NCBI RefSeq assembly: GCF_008386495.1
Contig: NZ_VTHJ01000058.1
Coordinates: forward strand, 1-63,341
Source of the DNA: Streptomyces tailanensis
GTDB taxonomy: Bacteria > Actinomycetota > Actinomycetes > Streptomycetales > Streptomycetaceae
Direction: 5' to 3'
Length of the DNA: 63,341 nt
Shown in pieces: positions 8,659-16,835 of the stretch (its first letter is position 1; each line of letters starts with the position of its first letter). The notes under the pieces were generated by a model. That model saw only the letters and a list, made by a program, of their open reading frames with translations, had not been told where the DNA came from and did no database searches. The position numbers and the translations under genes were made by a program.

Positions 8659-9306
8659 TCAGGCCGACGACACCGGGAGTACGTCCGGGGACAGGGAGGC
8701 CGCTCGGGCTGTGGCGGCTGTCATGCGGCGGCGGTGGTGGCGGCGGCAGAGGACCTCGTAGCCGATGTCGTCGGGTTGGTTGACGTCGCCGACGACGACC
8801 TGGGCGCCCTCGACGACCATGTGGCCGCCTATGGTACGGGCGTTGTGGGTGGCGCGGGCGCCGCACCAGCAGAGGGCTTCCACTTGGAGGACTTCCACGC
8901 GATCGGCGAGCTCGACCAGGCGCTGGGAGCCGGGGAAGAGCTTCGAGCGGAAGTCGGTGGTGATGCCGAAGGCGTAGACGTCCAGGCCCAGGTCGTCGAC
9001 GACGCGGGCGAGTTGGTCGATCTGCTCGGGGACGAGGAACTGGGCCTCGTCGGCGATCACGTAGTCCGCTCGGCGGCCCTGGGAGAGGTGGTCCACGAGG
9101 TACCCGTAGAGGTCCTGGCCGTCCTCGACCTCCACGGCGTCGGTGACCAGGCCGAGGCGCGAGGAAAGCTTTCCCTCGCCCGCGCGGTCGTCACGTGTGA
9201 AGATCATGCCCTGGAGGCCCCGCGCGGAGCGGTTGTGCTCGATCTGGAGGGCCAGCGTCGACTTCCCGCAGTCCATGGTTCCGGAGAAGAACACCAGCTC
9301 GGGCAT
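8659..9306 (-). CDS. tdk: Thymidine kinase (type II)
   Basis: A 215-residue salvage enzyme phosphorylating thymidine with ATP. Walker A GTMDCGKST lies at residues 9-17, and ADEAQF holds the catalytic Glu. The zinc-ribbon cysteines and histidines of the lasso domain are seen in LCWCGARATH and the C-terminal LCRRHHRRR. The start is the ATG at 9306, with GAAAGGTG upstream. A short C-terminal tail of about 20 residues extends past the zinc ribbon. It lies 61 bp downstream of the phosphodiesterase-like gene and could be in its transcript. Confidence 0.93.
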   Translation of the reverse strand: MPELVFFSGTMDCGKSTLALQIEHNRSARGLQGMIFTRDDRAGEGKLSSRLGLVTDAVEVEDGQDLYGYLVDHLSQGRRADYVIADEAQFLVPEQIDQLARVVDDLGLDVYAFGITTDFRSKLFPGSQRLVELADRVEVLQVEALCWCGARATHNARTIGGHMVVEGAQVVVGDVNQPDDIGYEVLCRRHHRRRMTAATARAASLSPDVLPVSSA

Positions 9307-9367
9307 GGTGAGTTGAGCACCTTTCGGCAACGAGGGCGACGGGACAAGGCAGGGCGAGGGCAGGGCT

Positions 9368-10555
9368 TCAGGAGCGTACTTCGAGGAGCGGGACCAGTTG
9401 TTCGACGGCGGTCATCGAGCCGTGGTTGCCGACCATCGCCGACTCCTTGGGCTCCCGCTCGGACGCGATGATCAGGACGTCGTCGCGGGCGGCGGCGACC
9501 ACGTCGCCGATGCGGGCGTACACCCGTTCGTCGACGGTCGGGCCGAACCAGCCCGCAGCGATCGCCTCGTCGCGGGAGGCGATCCAGAACTGCTCGCCCA
9601 GCACCTCACGCCAGCAGGTCAGGACGTCCGACTCGGCGCCCGGCAGCGCGTAGACGTGGCGGGCGCGCCCCTCGCCGCCCAGCAGGGCGACCCCGGCGCG
9701 CAGTTCCCAGTCCTCGTCGAAGTCGATGCGGTGCTGCTCGTCGAACGGGACGTCGATCATGCCGTGGTCGGCGGTGACGTACAGGGCGCTGTGCGGCGGG
9801 AGTTGCTCCGCCAGCCGCTGGACCAGCCGGTCGACGTACATGAGCTGTCCGCGCCAGGCGTCCGAGTCGACGCCGAACCGGTGGCCCGCGCCGTCCAGCT
9901 CGGAGTAGTACGTGTAGATCAACGAGCGGTGCCCGGCGGCCAGTTGCTCGGCGGCCAGGTCCATGCGGTCCTCGCCGGAGAGACGGCCGTGGAAGGTGCC
10001 GCCGCTCAACGCGACCTGGGTGAGGGGGGTGTTCTGGAAGATCGGGGAGGTGACCTGGGCGGTGTGGACGCCCGCGTCGTCGGCGAGCTGGAAGATCGTG
10101 GGGTACGGCTGCCACTCGCGCGGCGCGGTCCACGGCTGCCAGCGGAGCTGGTTCATCAGCTCCTCGGTCTCGGGGTTGCGGACCGTGTAGCCCGGCAGCC
10201 CGTGCGCACCCGGCGGCAGGCCGGTGCCCACGGAGGCGAGGGAGGTCGCGGTGGTGGCGGGATAGCCGGCAGTGAGGGGGCGGCCGGTGCCGCCGCGCGA
10301 GGAGGCCAGCAGCGAGGTCATGTAGGGCGCCTCGTCCGGGTGCGCCTTCAGCTGCTCCCAGCCAAGCCCATCGACGAGGAACACACAGGCGCGGTCGACG
10401 GCCGTCAGCTCCGGTATCGCGGCCGTCGTACCGGGCACTCCCATGCCCGCCGCGAGGGTCGGCAGGAGGTCGGCGAGCGAGCCGGTGCCGTACTCGGGAA
10501 CGGGTGCGGAGCCGACGGCGAGGGGTTCCGGGTGGTCCCAGGTGGGCAGTGCCAT
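9368..10555 (-). CDS. Alkaline-phosphatase-superfamily nucleotide pyrophosphatase/phosphodiesterase
   Basis: A 395-residue member of the type I phosphodiesterase/nucleotide pyrophosphatase family. Metal-binding segments are visible: VFLVDGLGW (Asp), the nucleophile region GYPATTATSLASVGTG (Thr in PATT), YSELDGAGHRFG (Asp/His) and VTADHGMIDV (Asp-His). It lacks a signal peptide and is likely cytoplasmic. The substrate may be a nucleotide or phospho-sugar diester. The start ATG overlaps the stop of the upstream DUF5998 gene (ATGA), so the two are coupled. Confidence 0.87.
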   Translation of the reverse strand: MALPTWDHPEPLAVGSAPVPEYGTGSLADLLPTLAAGMGVPGTTAAIPELTAVDRACVFLVDGLGWEQLKAHPDEAPYMTSLLASSRGGTGRPLTAGYPATTATSLASVGTGLPPGAHGLPGYTVRNPETEELMNQLRWQPWTAPREWQPYPTIFQLADDAGVHTAQVTSPIFQNTPLTQVALSGGTFHGRLSGEDRMDLAAEQLAAGHRSLIYTYYSELDGAGHRFGVDSDAWRGQLMYVDRLVQRLAEQLPPHSALYVTADHGMIDVPFDEQHRIDFDEDWELRAGVALLGGEGRARHVYALPGAESDVLTCWREVLGEQFWIASRDEAIAAGWFGPTVDERVYARIGDVVAAARDDVLIIASEREPKESAMVGNHGSMTAVEQLVPLLEVRS

Positions 10556-11142
10556 CAGCGGGCGGGGTCCGCGGTCGCCTCGGAGAGGGATTGCGCGAAG
10601 GCGAGGGCCTGACGCACGGTCTCGGGCCCGTCCCCGGCCTCGCTGACGCGCAGGCTCAGGTCGTCCGCCGTCGAGCTGCCGGTGTACCCGTGGTCCGCCT
10701 CGCAGTTGGGGTCGCCGCAGGCGGCGGGCTCCAGGTCGATGCGGGAGACGGCGCCCCAGCCGATGGTCAGGACGACCTCGCGGGGCAGGGTGCCCGGGGC
10801 GTACGACTCGGGGTTGGCGACGACCCGGCTGAGCACGACCGACGAGATCCGGTCGATCTTCACCGACTCGGTGGACGTCGTGGCGTACGGCGTCGGTGAC
10901 GTGCTGTCCGCGGCCTGCTCGTCGGTGTGGCTGACGATGAAGCGGTTGCCGGTGAGGACGAGGACGGTCACATGCCGCCGCACCTCGTTCGCGTCGAACG
11001 TGGTCTCCTGATGGACCAGGTACGACTTGATGGCCTCGCCGCCGACAGCGGCCTCCACCGCCTCGGCCACGAGGGCCGGGTAGTAGCCGCTGCGCTCGAT
11101 CGCCGCACGCAGCCCCTGGGTCGTCGTACTGGTCTTGGCCAT
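10555..11142 (-). CDS. DUF5998 family protein
   Basis: A 195-residue conserved actinobacterial protein without a known function, which I recall as DUF5998. It has an alpha/beta layout without membrane segments. A HQETTFDANEVRRHVTVLVLTGNRFIVSHTDE-type beta region is followed by a CGDPNCEADHGYTG segment whose two Cys and His could bind metal. The start is the ATG at 11142; an extension upstream is basic and non-similar. It is translationally coupled to the downstream phosphodiesterase-like enzyme, which suggests a shared process. Confidence 0.8.
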   Translation of the reverse strand: MAKTSTTTQGLRAAIERSGYYPALVAEAVEAAVGGEAIKSYLVHQETTFDANEVRRHVTVLVLTGNRFIVSHTDEQAADSTSPTPYATTSTESVKIDRISSVVLSRVVANPESYAPGTLPREVVLTIGWGAVSRIDLEPAACGDPNCEADHGYTGSSTADDLSLRVSEAGDGPETVRQALAFAQSLSEATADPAR

Positions 11143-11220
11143 GACGCCCATCCTACGGGGGCGCACTGACTGCGAGGGACCGCTCTGCCGTCTCTGTCGT
11201 GGACGGAACAATGCACACCC

Positions 11221-11280
11221 TCAGTACACGGGACACACCCTCAGTGCACGAGAAGCGTCCTCAGTACACGGGAAGCGTCC
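11221..11280. repeat. 20-bp tandem repeat, three copies
   Basis: Three adjacent 20-bp units (11221-11240, 11241-11260, 11261-11280) of consensus TCAGTRCACGRGAMRCRYCC. The last unit holds the final codons and stop of the acetyltransferase gene on the minus strand, so its 3' end has been copied twice into the downstream spacer. Confidence 0.9.
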
Positions 11281-14116
11281 TCGGGCCGAGGTCGTCGCGG
11301 GCGGGTGGGCGCGCGAGCCGTACGGTGGCGCCGAGCACGCTCAGGCCGTGCGGGGCCACGACGACCGGTTCCAGGGAGACGGCCACGACCTCGGGGTGGT
11401 CGTCGACCAGGCGGGACACCCTGAGCAGCAGCTCTTCGAGGGCCTCCGTGTCGACCGGGGCGGAACCCCGCCAGCCGAAGAGGAGCGGGGCCGTCCGGAT
11501 GGACCGGACCAGCGAGGCCGCGTCCCGCTCCGTGGCCGGAATCAGCCGGTGCGCCATGTCCCCGAGCAACTGCGACGCGGGCCCGGCGAGCCCGAACGAG
11601 AGCACCGCTCCGGCCGCCGGGTCGACCACGGTCCGTACGATCGTGTCGACCCCGCGCGGGGCCATGCCCTGCACGACCGGACGCAGCTCCGCCGGCTGCC
11701 CGAACAACTCCGTCAACTCCGCGTACGCCCGCCGCAGTTGCTCCTCGTCCGCCAGGTCCAGCCGTACGCCGCCCAGGTCGGCGCGGTGCCGCAGATGCGG
11801 TGCGGTCGCCTTGAGGGCGACCGGGTAACCGATGGCCCGCGCGGCCGCCACCGCCTCGTCCGGCGTGGGGGCGGGCCGGGCCTCCCGCACATGGATGCCG
11901 TACCGCGCGAGCAGCGCGCACGTCTCTCCCATACCGAGCGTGAGCCCCTCCCCACGAGCGAGCAGGGCGTCGATCTGCTCGGCGGCCCCCTTCTCATCGA
12001 TGTCCTCGTACGCGGGCACCCTCCCGGGCTCCGCCGCCTCCCGCCGCCACTGCGCGTACTTCACGGCTTCGGAGAGAGCCCGAACGGCCCGCTCGGCGGC
12101 GGGGTAGGCGGGGATGAGGTGAGTGTCGGATGGCACCTCGGTGGGCAATCGTTCCGCAGGGCGATGGGGGTCCCCCCGCTCGAGCGAAGCCGAGAGCGGG
12201 GGAGGGTGGGCACCGCCTGCAGCGCCGGGCGTCGCCTTCTCACCAACCTGTGGTGCGGTACTCGCCGCAGCCGACAACGCCTCAGCAAGCCCACCCAACT
12301 CCACATGCACAACAAGCACCGGCTTCGAAGGATTCGCAGCCACAGCAGACCGCAAAGCCTCCGCCAGAGCAGCGTCATCCGGCGTGACCTCCCCCAACGC
12401 AGGTATCGCCGTCACCACCACCGCATCGCACGAGTCGTCCACCAACGCCCGCGACAGCGCCGCATAGAACTCCTCCGCCGAGGCCCCCGTGGTCAGGTCC
12501 AGCGGAGGCAACGGCCGCAACCCCTCGGAGAGGCACGCGTCGTACGTGAGCATCCCCAGCGACTCCGAGTTCCCGAGGATCGCCACCCGGGGCCCCGCCG
12601 GCAGCGGCTGCCGGGCGAGCAGCAGCCCGGCGTCGACCATGTCCGTGATCGTGCCGACGCGGATCACCCCGGCCTGCCGCAGCACCGCGGACACGGTGGT
12701 GTGGGGCAGCCGGGTGGCGCGTACGGCATGCCCCTGCGGAGCCGACCCGTGGCGCGCGCCCTGGACCACGACGAGGGGCTTGACCGTCGCCGTCCGCCGG
12801 GCGAGCCGGGCGAACTTGCGCGGGTTGCCGATGGACTCCAGGTACATCAGTACGACATCGGTGTCCGGGTCCTCGTACCAGTACTGCAGGACGTCGTTCC
12901 CGGACACGTCGGCCCGGTTGCCGGACGACACGAACGTCGAGACGCCCGTGACCCCGGTGACCCCTCCCCCGCGCCGGTGCAGCCGGGACAGCAGCGCGAT
13001 CCCGATGGCGCCGGACTGGGCGAAGAGGCCGATGCGCCCGGAGCGCGGCATCTCGGGAGCGAGCGAGGCGTTGAGCCGCACGTCGGGGGCGGTGTTGATG
13101 ATCCCGAAGGCGTTCGGCCCGATGATGCGCATGCCGTACGTACGCGCCTGGCGCACCAGTTCGCGCTGGCGCTCGCGCCCCTCGGGACCGCTCTCGGCGT
13201 ACCCGGCGGAGACGACCACGAGCCCCTGCACGCCGTGCTCACCGCACTCGGCGACGATCTCGGGGACGTACTCGGCCGGGACGGCGACGACCGCGAGGTC
13301 GACGGGCCCTTCGATGTCGCCGATGGTCCGGTGGGCCGGGACCCCGTCGAGCTCCTTGTCCTGTACGGCCCTGTTCACCGCGTACAGCCGGCCCGTGAAC
13401 CCCGCGTCCCGCAGGTTGGCGAGCACGCTGCGGCCCACTCCGCCCGGTGTGCGCCCGGCGCCGATGACGGCGACCGAGCCGGGGGCGAGCAGACGCTGGA
13501 CGGACCTGGCCTCGGCGCGCTGCTCCCGCGCGCGCTGCACGGCGAGGGAGCGGTCGGTGGGCTCCAGGTCGAACTCCAGGCGTACGACGCCGTCCTCGAA
13601 GCTGCGCTTCTGCTGGTACCCGGCGTCGGTGAACACCTTGATCATCTTGGTGTTGGCGGGCAGCACCTCGGCGGCGAAGCGCCTGATGCCGCGCTCGCGG
13701 GCGACGGCGGCGATGTGTTCGAGGAGGGCGGAGGCGACGCCGCGGCCCTGGTGGGCGTCCTGGACGAGGAAGGCGACCTCGGCCTCGTCGGCAGGTGCGG
13801 ACGCGGGCATTCCGTCGGCGCCGATCCGGTCGTAGCGTACGGTGGCGATGAACTCTCCGCCGACGGTGGCGGCGAGCCCCACCCGGTCCACAAAGTCGTG
13901 GTGCGTGAAGCGGTGGACGTCCTTGGCGGACAGGCGAGGGTACGGCGCGAAGAAGCGGTAGTACTTCGACTCGTCGGAGACCTGCTCGTAGAAGCTGACC
14001 AGGCGCTCGGCGTCATCAACGGTGATGGGCCGGATGCGTGCGGTGCCGCCGTCGCGCAGCACCACGTCGGCCTCCCAGTGGGCGGGGTACTCATGCCGGT
14101 CCGACGAGGTCTGCAT
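11261..14116 (-). CDS. GNAT acetyltransferase fused to NDP-forming acyl-CoA synthetase-like domains
   Basis: A 951-residue multidomain protein. An N-terminal GNAT acetyltransferase spans about 15-195, with the acetyl-CoA loop seen as QDAHQGRGVASALL. It is followed by an acyl-CoA synthetase (NDP-forming)-like CoA-binding domain (from about 205, VAVIGAGRTPGGVG), succinyl-CoA-ligase-like flavodoxin folds (about 350-620) and an ATP-grasp domain (about 730-950). This is the layout of bacterial Pat/Pka-type protein lysine acetyltransferases, which modify acetyl-CoA synthetase and other enzymes in response to acetyl-CoA. A 12-residue stretch near 638-649 is encoded by a GC-rich palindrome and is probably an insertion in a linker. 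The start is the ATG at 14116. Confidence 0.88.
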   Translation of the reverse strand: MQTSSDRHEYPAHWEADVVLRDGGTARIRPITVDDAERLVSFYEQVSDESKYYRFFAPYPRLSAKDVHRFTHHDFVDRVGLAATVGGEFIATVRYDRIGADGMPASAPADEAEVAFLVQDAHQGRGVASALLEHIAAVARERGIRRFAAEVLPANTKMIKVFTDAGYQQKRSFEDGVVRLEFDLEPTDRSLAVQRAREQRAEARSVQRLLAPGSVAVIGAGRTPGGVGRSVLANLRDAGFTGRLYAVNRAVQDKELDGVPAHRTIGDIEGPVDLAVVAVPAEYVPEIVAECGEHGVQGLVVVSAGYAESGPEGRERQRELVRQARTYGMRIIGPNAFGIINTAPDVRLNASLAPEMPRSGRIGLFAQSGAIGIALLSRLHRRGGGVTGVTGVSTFVSSGNRADVSGNDVLQYWYEDPDTDVVLMYLESIGNPRKFARLARRTATVKPLVVVQGARHGSAPQGHAVRATRLPHTTVSAVLRQAGVIRVGTITDMVDAGLLLARQPLPAGPRVAILGNSESLGMLTYDACLSEGLRPLPPLDLTTGASAEEFYAALSRALVDDSCDAVVVTAIPALGEVTPDDAALAEALRSAVAANPSKPVLVVHVELGGLAEALSAAASTAPQVGEKATPGAAGGAHPPPLSASLERGDPHRPAERLPTEVPSDTHLIPAYPAAERAVRALSEAVKYAQWRREAAEPGRVPAYEDIDEKGAAEQIDALLARGEGLTLGMGETCALLARYGIHVREARPAPTPDEAVAAARAIGYPVALKATAPHLRHRADLGGVRLDLADEEQLRRAYAELTELFGQPAELRPVVQGMAPRGVDTIVRTVVDPAAGAVLSFGLAGPASQLLGDMAHRLIPATERDAASLVRSIRTAPLLFGWRGSAPVDTEALEELLLRVSRLVDDHPEVVAVSLEPVVVAPHGLSVLGATVRLARPPARDDLGPRTLPVY
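12171..12203. repeat. Intragenic GC-rich palindromic repeat
   Basis: CCCCCGCTC at 12173-12181 pairs with GAGCGGGGG at 12194-12202 around a GAGCGAAGCCGA loop, flanked by GGGGGT and GGGAGGGT. I recognise this hairpin as a short element repeated widely in Streptomyces genomes, mostly between genes. Here it is in frame in the acetyltransferase gene and is read as PPPLSASLERGDP. Confidence 0.8.
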
Positions 14117-14238
14117 GGGCCCCAGAGTAAGGCTCGTGTCCGACAACGGCGCGGGGCAGTCTGGGGAAACAACAGAAGCACGACAGCCGTTCAGGGTCAG
14201 GCCGTGGGCCCGGTCCGGCACGCTTCACGATATGGGAA

Positions 14239-14266
14239 ACTGGTCTAGACAACCGGTCTAGACCTC
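14239..14266. promoter_or_regulatory. Two adjacent DasR-like operators (dre)
   Basis: Two GGTCTAGAC cores (14242-14250 and 14255-14263) lie 13 bp apart, giving ACTGGTCTAGACAACC and AACCGGTCTAGACCTC. Both match the DasR consensus ACTGGTCTAGACCACT well. They are about 40-60 bp upstream of ptsH. DasR is the GntR-family repressor of N-acetylglucosamine and PTS genes, relieved by amino-sugar phosphates. Confidence 0.9.
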
Positions 14267-14302
14267 TTCGAGGTACCCGATACACCTGAAGGGCAGCATC
14301 AC

Positions 14303-14584
14303 ATGGCTGAGCGCCGCGTCAACGTCGGCTGGGCCGAGGGCCTCCACGCCCGACCCGCATCCATCTTCGTCCGGGCCGCCACGGCCTCCGGTATCCCCGT
14401 GACGATCGCCAAGGCCGACGGCAACCCCGTCAACGCGGCCTCCATGCTGGCGGTCCTGGGCCTCGGCGCCCAGGGCGGCGAGGAGATCGTCCTCGCCTCC
14501 GACGCCGAGGGCGCGGACACCGCGCTCGACCGTCTGGCGAGGCTCGTCGCCGAGGGCCTCGAGGAGCTTCCCGAGACCGTCTGA
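14303..14584 (+). CDS. ptsH: Phosphocarrier protein HPr
   Basis: A 93-residue PTS phosphocarrier that passes phosphate from enzyme I to sugar-specific IIA domains. The active His15 lies in GLHARPAS. Ser47 in NAASMLAVLGLG is the usual regulatory-serine position, although actinomycetes often lack HPr kinase. The length fits the family. A GAAGGG ribosome-binding site precedes the ATG at good spacing. Two dre sites upstream predict DasR control. It is monocistronic, with its own terminator just downstream. Confidence 0.97.
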   Translation: MAERRVNVGWAEGLHARPASIFVRAATASGIPVTIAKADGNPVNAASMLAVLGLGAQGGEEIVLASDAEGADTALDRLARLVAEGLEELPETV

Positions 14585-14613
14585 GTGACGCGATAAAGGC
14601 CTGAAAGGCCAGA

Positions 14614-14647
14614 AAAGGGCTCGTCCGATTCATCGGGCGGGCCCTTT
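14614..14647 (+). terminator. ptsH terminator
   Basis: AAAGGGC (14614-14620) pairs with GCCCTTT (14641-14647), with further pairing inside. It lies 30 bp past the ptsH stop and is followed by a T-containing stretch. Confidence 0.75.
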
Positions 14648-14764
14648 GCATTTTCCTGACGCGAGCAGGTGGCACTAGGAGGTGGCACGAGGAGGGAAAA
14701 TGTTCTGCAGGCAGCAGAAATAATGCCCCTCGAATTCCTGCCCTCTTTGTATACGGCTCTCGTG

Positions 14765-15490
14765 TTAATGACGCAGGCTCGGCGTGTTTACGGGGTGTTG
14801 CGAAGTCCTCACACGGTCCGTGCGCTCGACCGCGCCGAGCGCGCCGGGTCCACCGGGCTGCCCGCCCGGGAATCGGAGCCGGTGCGCGGCGGTGGCGCGC
14901 TCGGTGTGCAGGGCGGTGATCGTCCGCGCGCGATCGCTGTCGCCGCGCGCCACCGCGTCCACGATGCCGCCGTGCTCCGCCCAGGACTCGACGGGATTGG
15001 CCGGCGCCTCGACCGCGTACATCCAGGCGATCTTGTGCCGCAGCTGGGCGAGTGTCGAGGTCAGGGCGGGGCTTCCGGAGGCCTGGGCAAGCGTCTCGTG
15101 GAACCAGCCGCCCAGCGAGCGCAGATCCTCGCTGTTGCCCCGCCTGGCCCGCTCCTGACCCAGTCTGACCAGGCCGCGCAACACCTTGAGGTGCGCCTCG
15201 GTACGGCGCTGGGCGGCGCGGGCGGCGCCCAGCGGCTCCAGCAGCATGCGCATCTCCAGCAGGTCGGCGGCCTCCTGCTCGGTGGGCTCGGCGACGCACG
15301 CGCCCGCGTGCCTGCGGGTCACCACGAAGCCCTCGGCCTCCAGCGTGCGCAGCGCCTCGCGCACGGGGACCCGGCTGACGCCGTACCGGCGGGCCAGCAG
15401 TTCCTCGGTGAGACGGCTGCCGCGCTCGTAGACACCCGCGACGATGTCATCACGGATCGCCGTGCATACCGAGTGCGCCGGAATACGCAT
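14765..15490 (-). CDS. GntR-family transcriptional regulator (FCD type)
   Basis: A 241-residue regulator. The N-terminal winged helix (about 8-70) has the family pattern ERGSRLTEELLARRYGVSRVPVREALRTLEAEGFV. A C-terminal all-helical FCD ligand-binding domain (about 80-210) contains the WFHETLAQASGSPAL segment expected for metal or acid ligands. The start is the ATG at 15490, with GGAGGT upstream. Its upstream region has two sets of direct repeats that could be its own operators. It converges on ptsH but is separated from it by the terminator. The effector is unknown. Confidence 0.88.
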   Translation of the reverse strand: MRIPAHSVCTAIRDDIVAGVYERGSRLTEELLARRYGVSRVPVREALRTLEAEGFVVTRRHAGACVAEPTEQEAADLLEMRMLLEPLGAARAAQRRTEAHLKVLRGLVRLGQERARRGNSEDLRSLGGWFHETLAQASGSPALTSTLAQLRHKIAWMYAVEAPANPVESWAEHGGIVDAVARGDSDRARTITALHTERATAAHRLRFPGGQPGGPGALGAVERTDRVRTSQHPVNTPSLRH

Positions 15491-15557
15491 GACCGACCTC
15501 CGCCTTAATCCCCGTGAAACGTCGTTGATTGACGTGTGTTCCAGCGACTCTATTGCA

Positions 15558-15589
15558 GCGGGCCGGAATTTCCGATGGCGGGCCGGAAT
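15558..15589. repeat. 12-bp direct repeat, 20-bp period
   Basis: GCGGGCCGGAAT occurs at 15558-15569 and again at 15578-15589, upstream of the GntR gene. The two-turn spacing is consistent with protein binding on one DNA face. Confidence 0.6.
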
Positions 15590-15623
15590 CCATGGATATT
15601 TTTTGGACAGGAGATACGTCACA

Positions 15624-15659
15624 ACGGACAAGGCGTACCTCATGACGGACAAGCCGTAC
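15624..15659. repeat. 15-bp direct repeat, 21-bp period
   Basis: ACGGACAAGGCGTAC (15624-15638) and ACGGACAAGCCGTAC (15645-15659) differ at one base. They lie in the space between the GntR promoter and the M23 peptidase terminator. Confidence 0.6.
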
Positions 15660-15674
15660 GCCACAACGAGGAAA

Positions 15675-15697
15675 GCCCCGGCTCGGTGAGCCGGGGC
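15675..15697 (-). terminator. M23 peptidase terminator
   Basis: Perfect 10-bp stem GCCCCGGCTC/GAGCCGGGGC with a 3-nt loop, 25 bp past the peptidase stop on the minus strand. Confidence 0.85.
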
Positions 15698-15721
15698 CTC
15701 CTGGAAGCGCTGAGCGGTTCG

Positions 15722-16507
15722 TCAGACGTTCACGCCGTGCGAGCGCAGGTACGCGACGGGGTCGATGTCCGAGCCGTACTCGGCGGTCGACCGGGCCTCG
15801 AAGTGCAGATGCGCGCCGGTGACGTTGCCGGTCGCCCCGGAGAGGCCTATCTGCTGGCCGGGGGTGACCGTCTGGCCGACGGAGACGGCTATGGACGACA
15901 GGTGGCCGTACTGGGTGTACGTGCCGTCGTTCATCTTGATGACGATGTTGTTGCCGTAGGCGCCGCCCCAGCCCGCCTCGACGACGGTGCCGGAGCCGAC
16001 CGCCTGGACGGCCGTGCCGGACGCGGCGTGGAAGTCGACACCGGTGTGGCTGCCGGAGGACCAGACGGCGCCGCCGGCCTTGTAGCCGGTGGAGACGTAC
16101 GAGCCGCTGATGGGGGAGACATAGGAGTTGAGGCGCTCGCGCTCCGCGGCACGGGCGGCGCGCGCCTTCGCCTCCTCGCGCTCCTCGGCCGCCTTGCGCT
16201 CCTGCTCGGCCTTCTCGGCGGCGGCCTTGCGGGCCTCCTCCTGCGCCTTCTGCTTGGCGGCGGCCACCTCGGCGGCCTGCTGCTGGGCGGTGGCCTGGGC
16301 GTCGACCTGCTCGGCGACCGTGTCGCCGAGGGTGATGATCTGGTTCAGCCCGGTCTGCTCGGGGTCGGGCTCCGCGGCGAACGCCGGGATGGACACGGTG
16401 CCGATGACACCGGTGGTGGTGAGAGCGGCGACGCCCACGGTCCTCGTGGTCGTGCGCTTCACGCGGCCAGGACGGCGGTGCTTCCCGGGGGCGCGGGTGA
16501 ACGCCAT
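15722..16507 (-). CDS. Secreted M23-family (LytM) peptidoglycan peptidase
   Basis: A 261-residue exported cell-wall hydrolase. A long basic N-terminus with a hydrophobic stretch ending in IPAFAAEP is a signal peptide, with cleavage expected near residue 45. A charged Ala/Glu/Lys/Gln coiled coil follows (about 60-125). The C-terminal LytM domain (about 145-255) carries the zinc ligands HTGVDF and HLHFEA and an intact YGNNIVI/YGHLS core. Known relatives cleave stem-peptide crosslinks. A ydaO-type riboswitch directly upstream places it under c-di-AMP control, like other Streptomyces cell-wall hydrolases. Confidence 0.93.
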   Translation of the reverse strand: MAFTRAPGKHRRPGRVKRTTTRTVGVAALTTTGVIGTVSIPAFAAEPDPEQTGLNQIITLGDTVAEQVDAQATAQQQAAEVAAAKQKAQEEARKAAAEKAEQERKAAEEREEAKARAARAAERERLNSYVSPISGSYVSTGYKAGGAVWSSGSHTGVDFHAASGTAVQAVGSGTVVEAGWGGAYGNNIVIKMNDGTYTQYGHLSSIAVSVGQTVTPGQQIGLSGATGNVTGAHLHFEARSTAEYGSDIDPVAYLRSHGVNV

Positions 16508-16529
16508 GAAGAGGCTGGTCCTTTCCTTC

Positions 16530-16725
16530 CCTCTCGCCTACCGGGTTAGCTGACGGGTTCGGAGCAGGAAGGTCTCCTACGGAAACCCCTCGTTTCGCGG
16601 CGCTTCGCGAAGGGCGTCCGATTCACCCCAGGGACTGCGGTGGGTCCCCGGCTCCCCTGGCTCGCGCCGTACGGGGACTCGGCGATGACTGTCCGGTGCC
16701 GCGGGTGCGGCGAACTGCTGGCGAA
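16530..16725 (-). ncRNA. ydaO-type c-di-AMP riboswitch
   Basis: Read on the minus strand, the leader shows the conserved blocks of this class in order. First comes AGCCGGGGACCCACCG (about 16640-16655), then TGGGGTGAATCGG (about 16615-16630), AGGAGACCTTCC and the terminal CCCGTCAGCTAACCCGGTAGGCG (16533-16556). It ends about 25 nt upstream of the peptidase ATG. In Streptomyces these aptamers sit before resuscitation-factor and cell-wall-hydrolase genes, where c-di-AMP binding lowers expression. The 5' boundary is approximate. Confidence 0.92.
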
Positions 16726-16835
16726 CAGCCGGACTGACGCTAAGCGGGCCGTCGTCGAAATAACAAACGCATCACGGGTTTTGAGGCGTACGCCACAGGG
16801 CAGACGTGCAACCTCCCCCATCAATACGGACAAAC

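Noticed and set aside
11135..14248. Very long open frame (over 1000 codons) antisense to the acetyltransferase gene
   Set aside because: High GC makes long antisense frames common. The translation is rich in Arg/Gly/Asp with no family similarity, and the minus-strand gene is clearly real.
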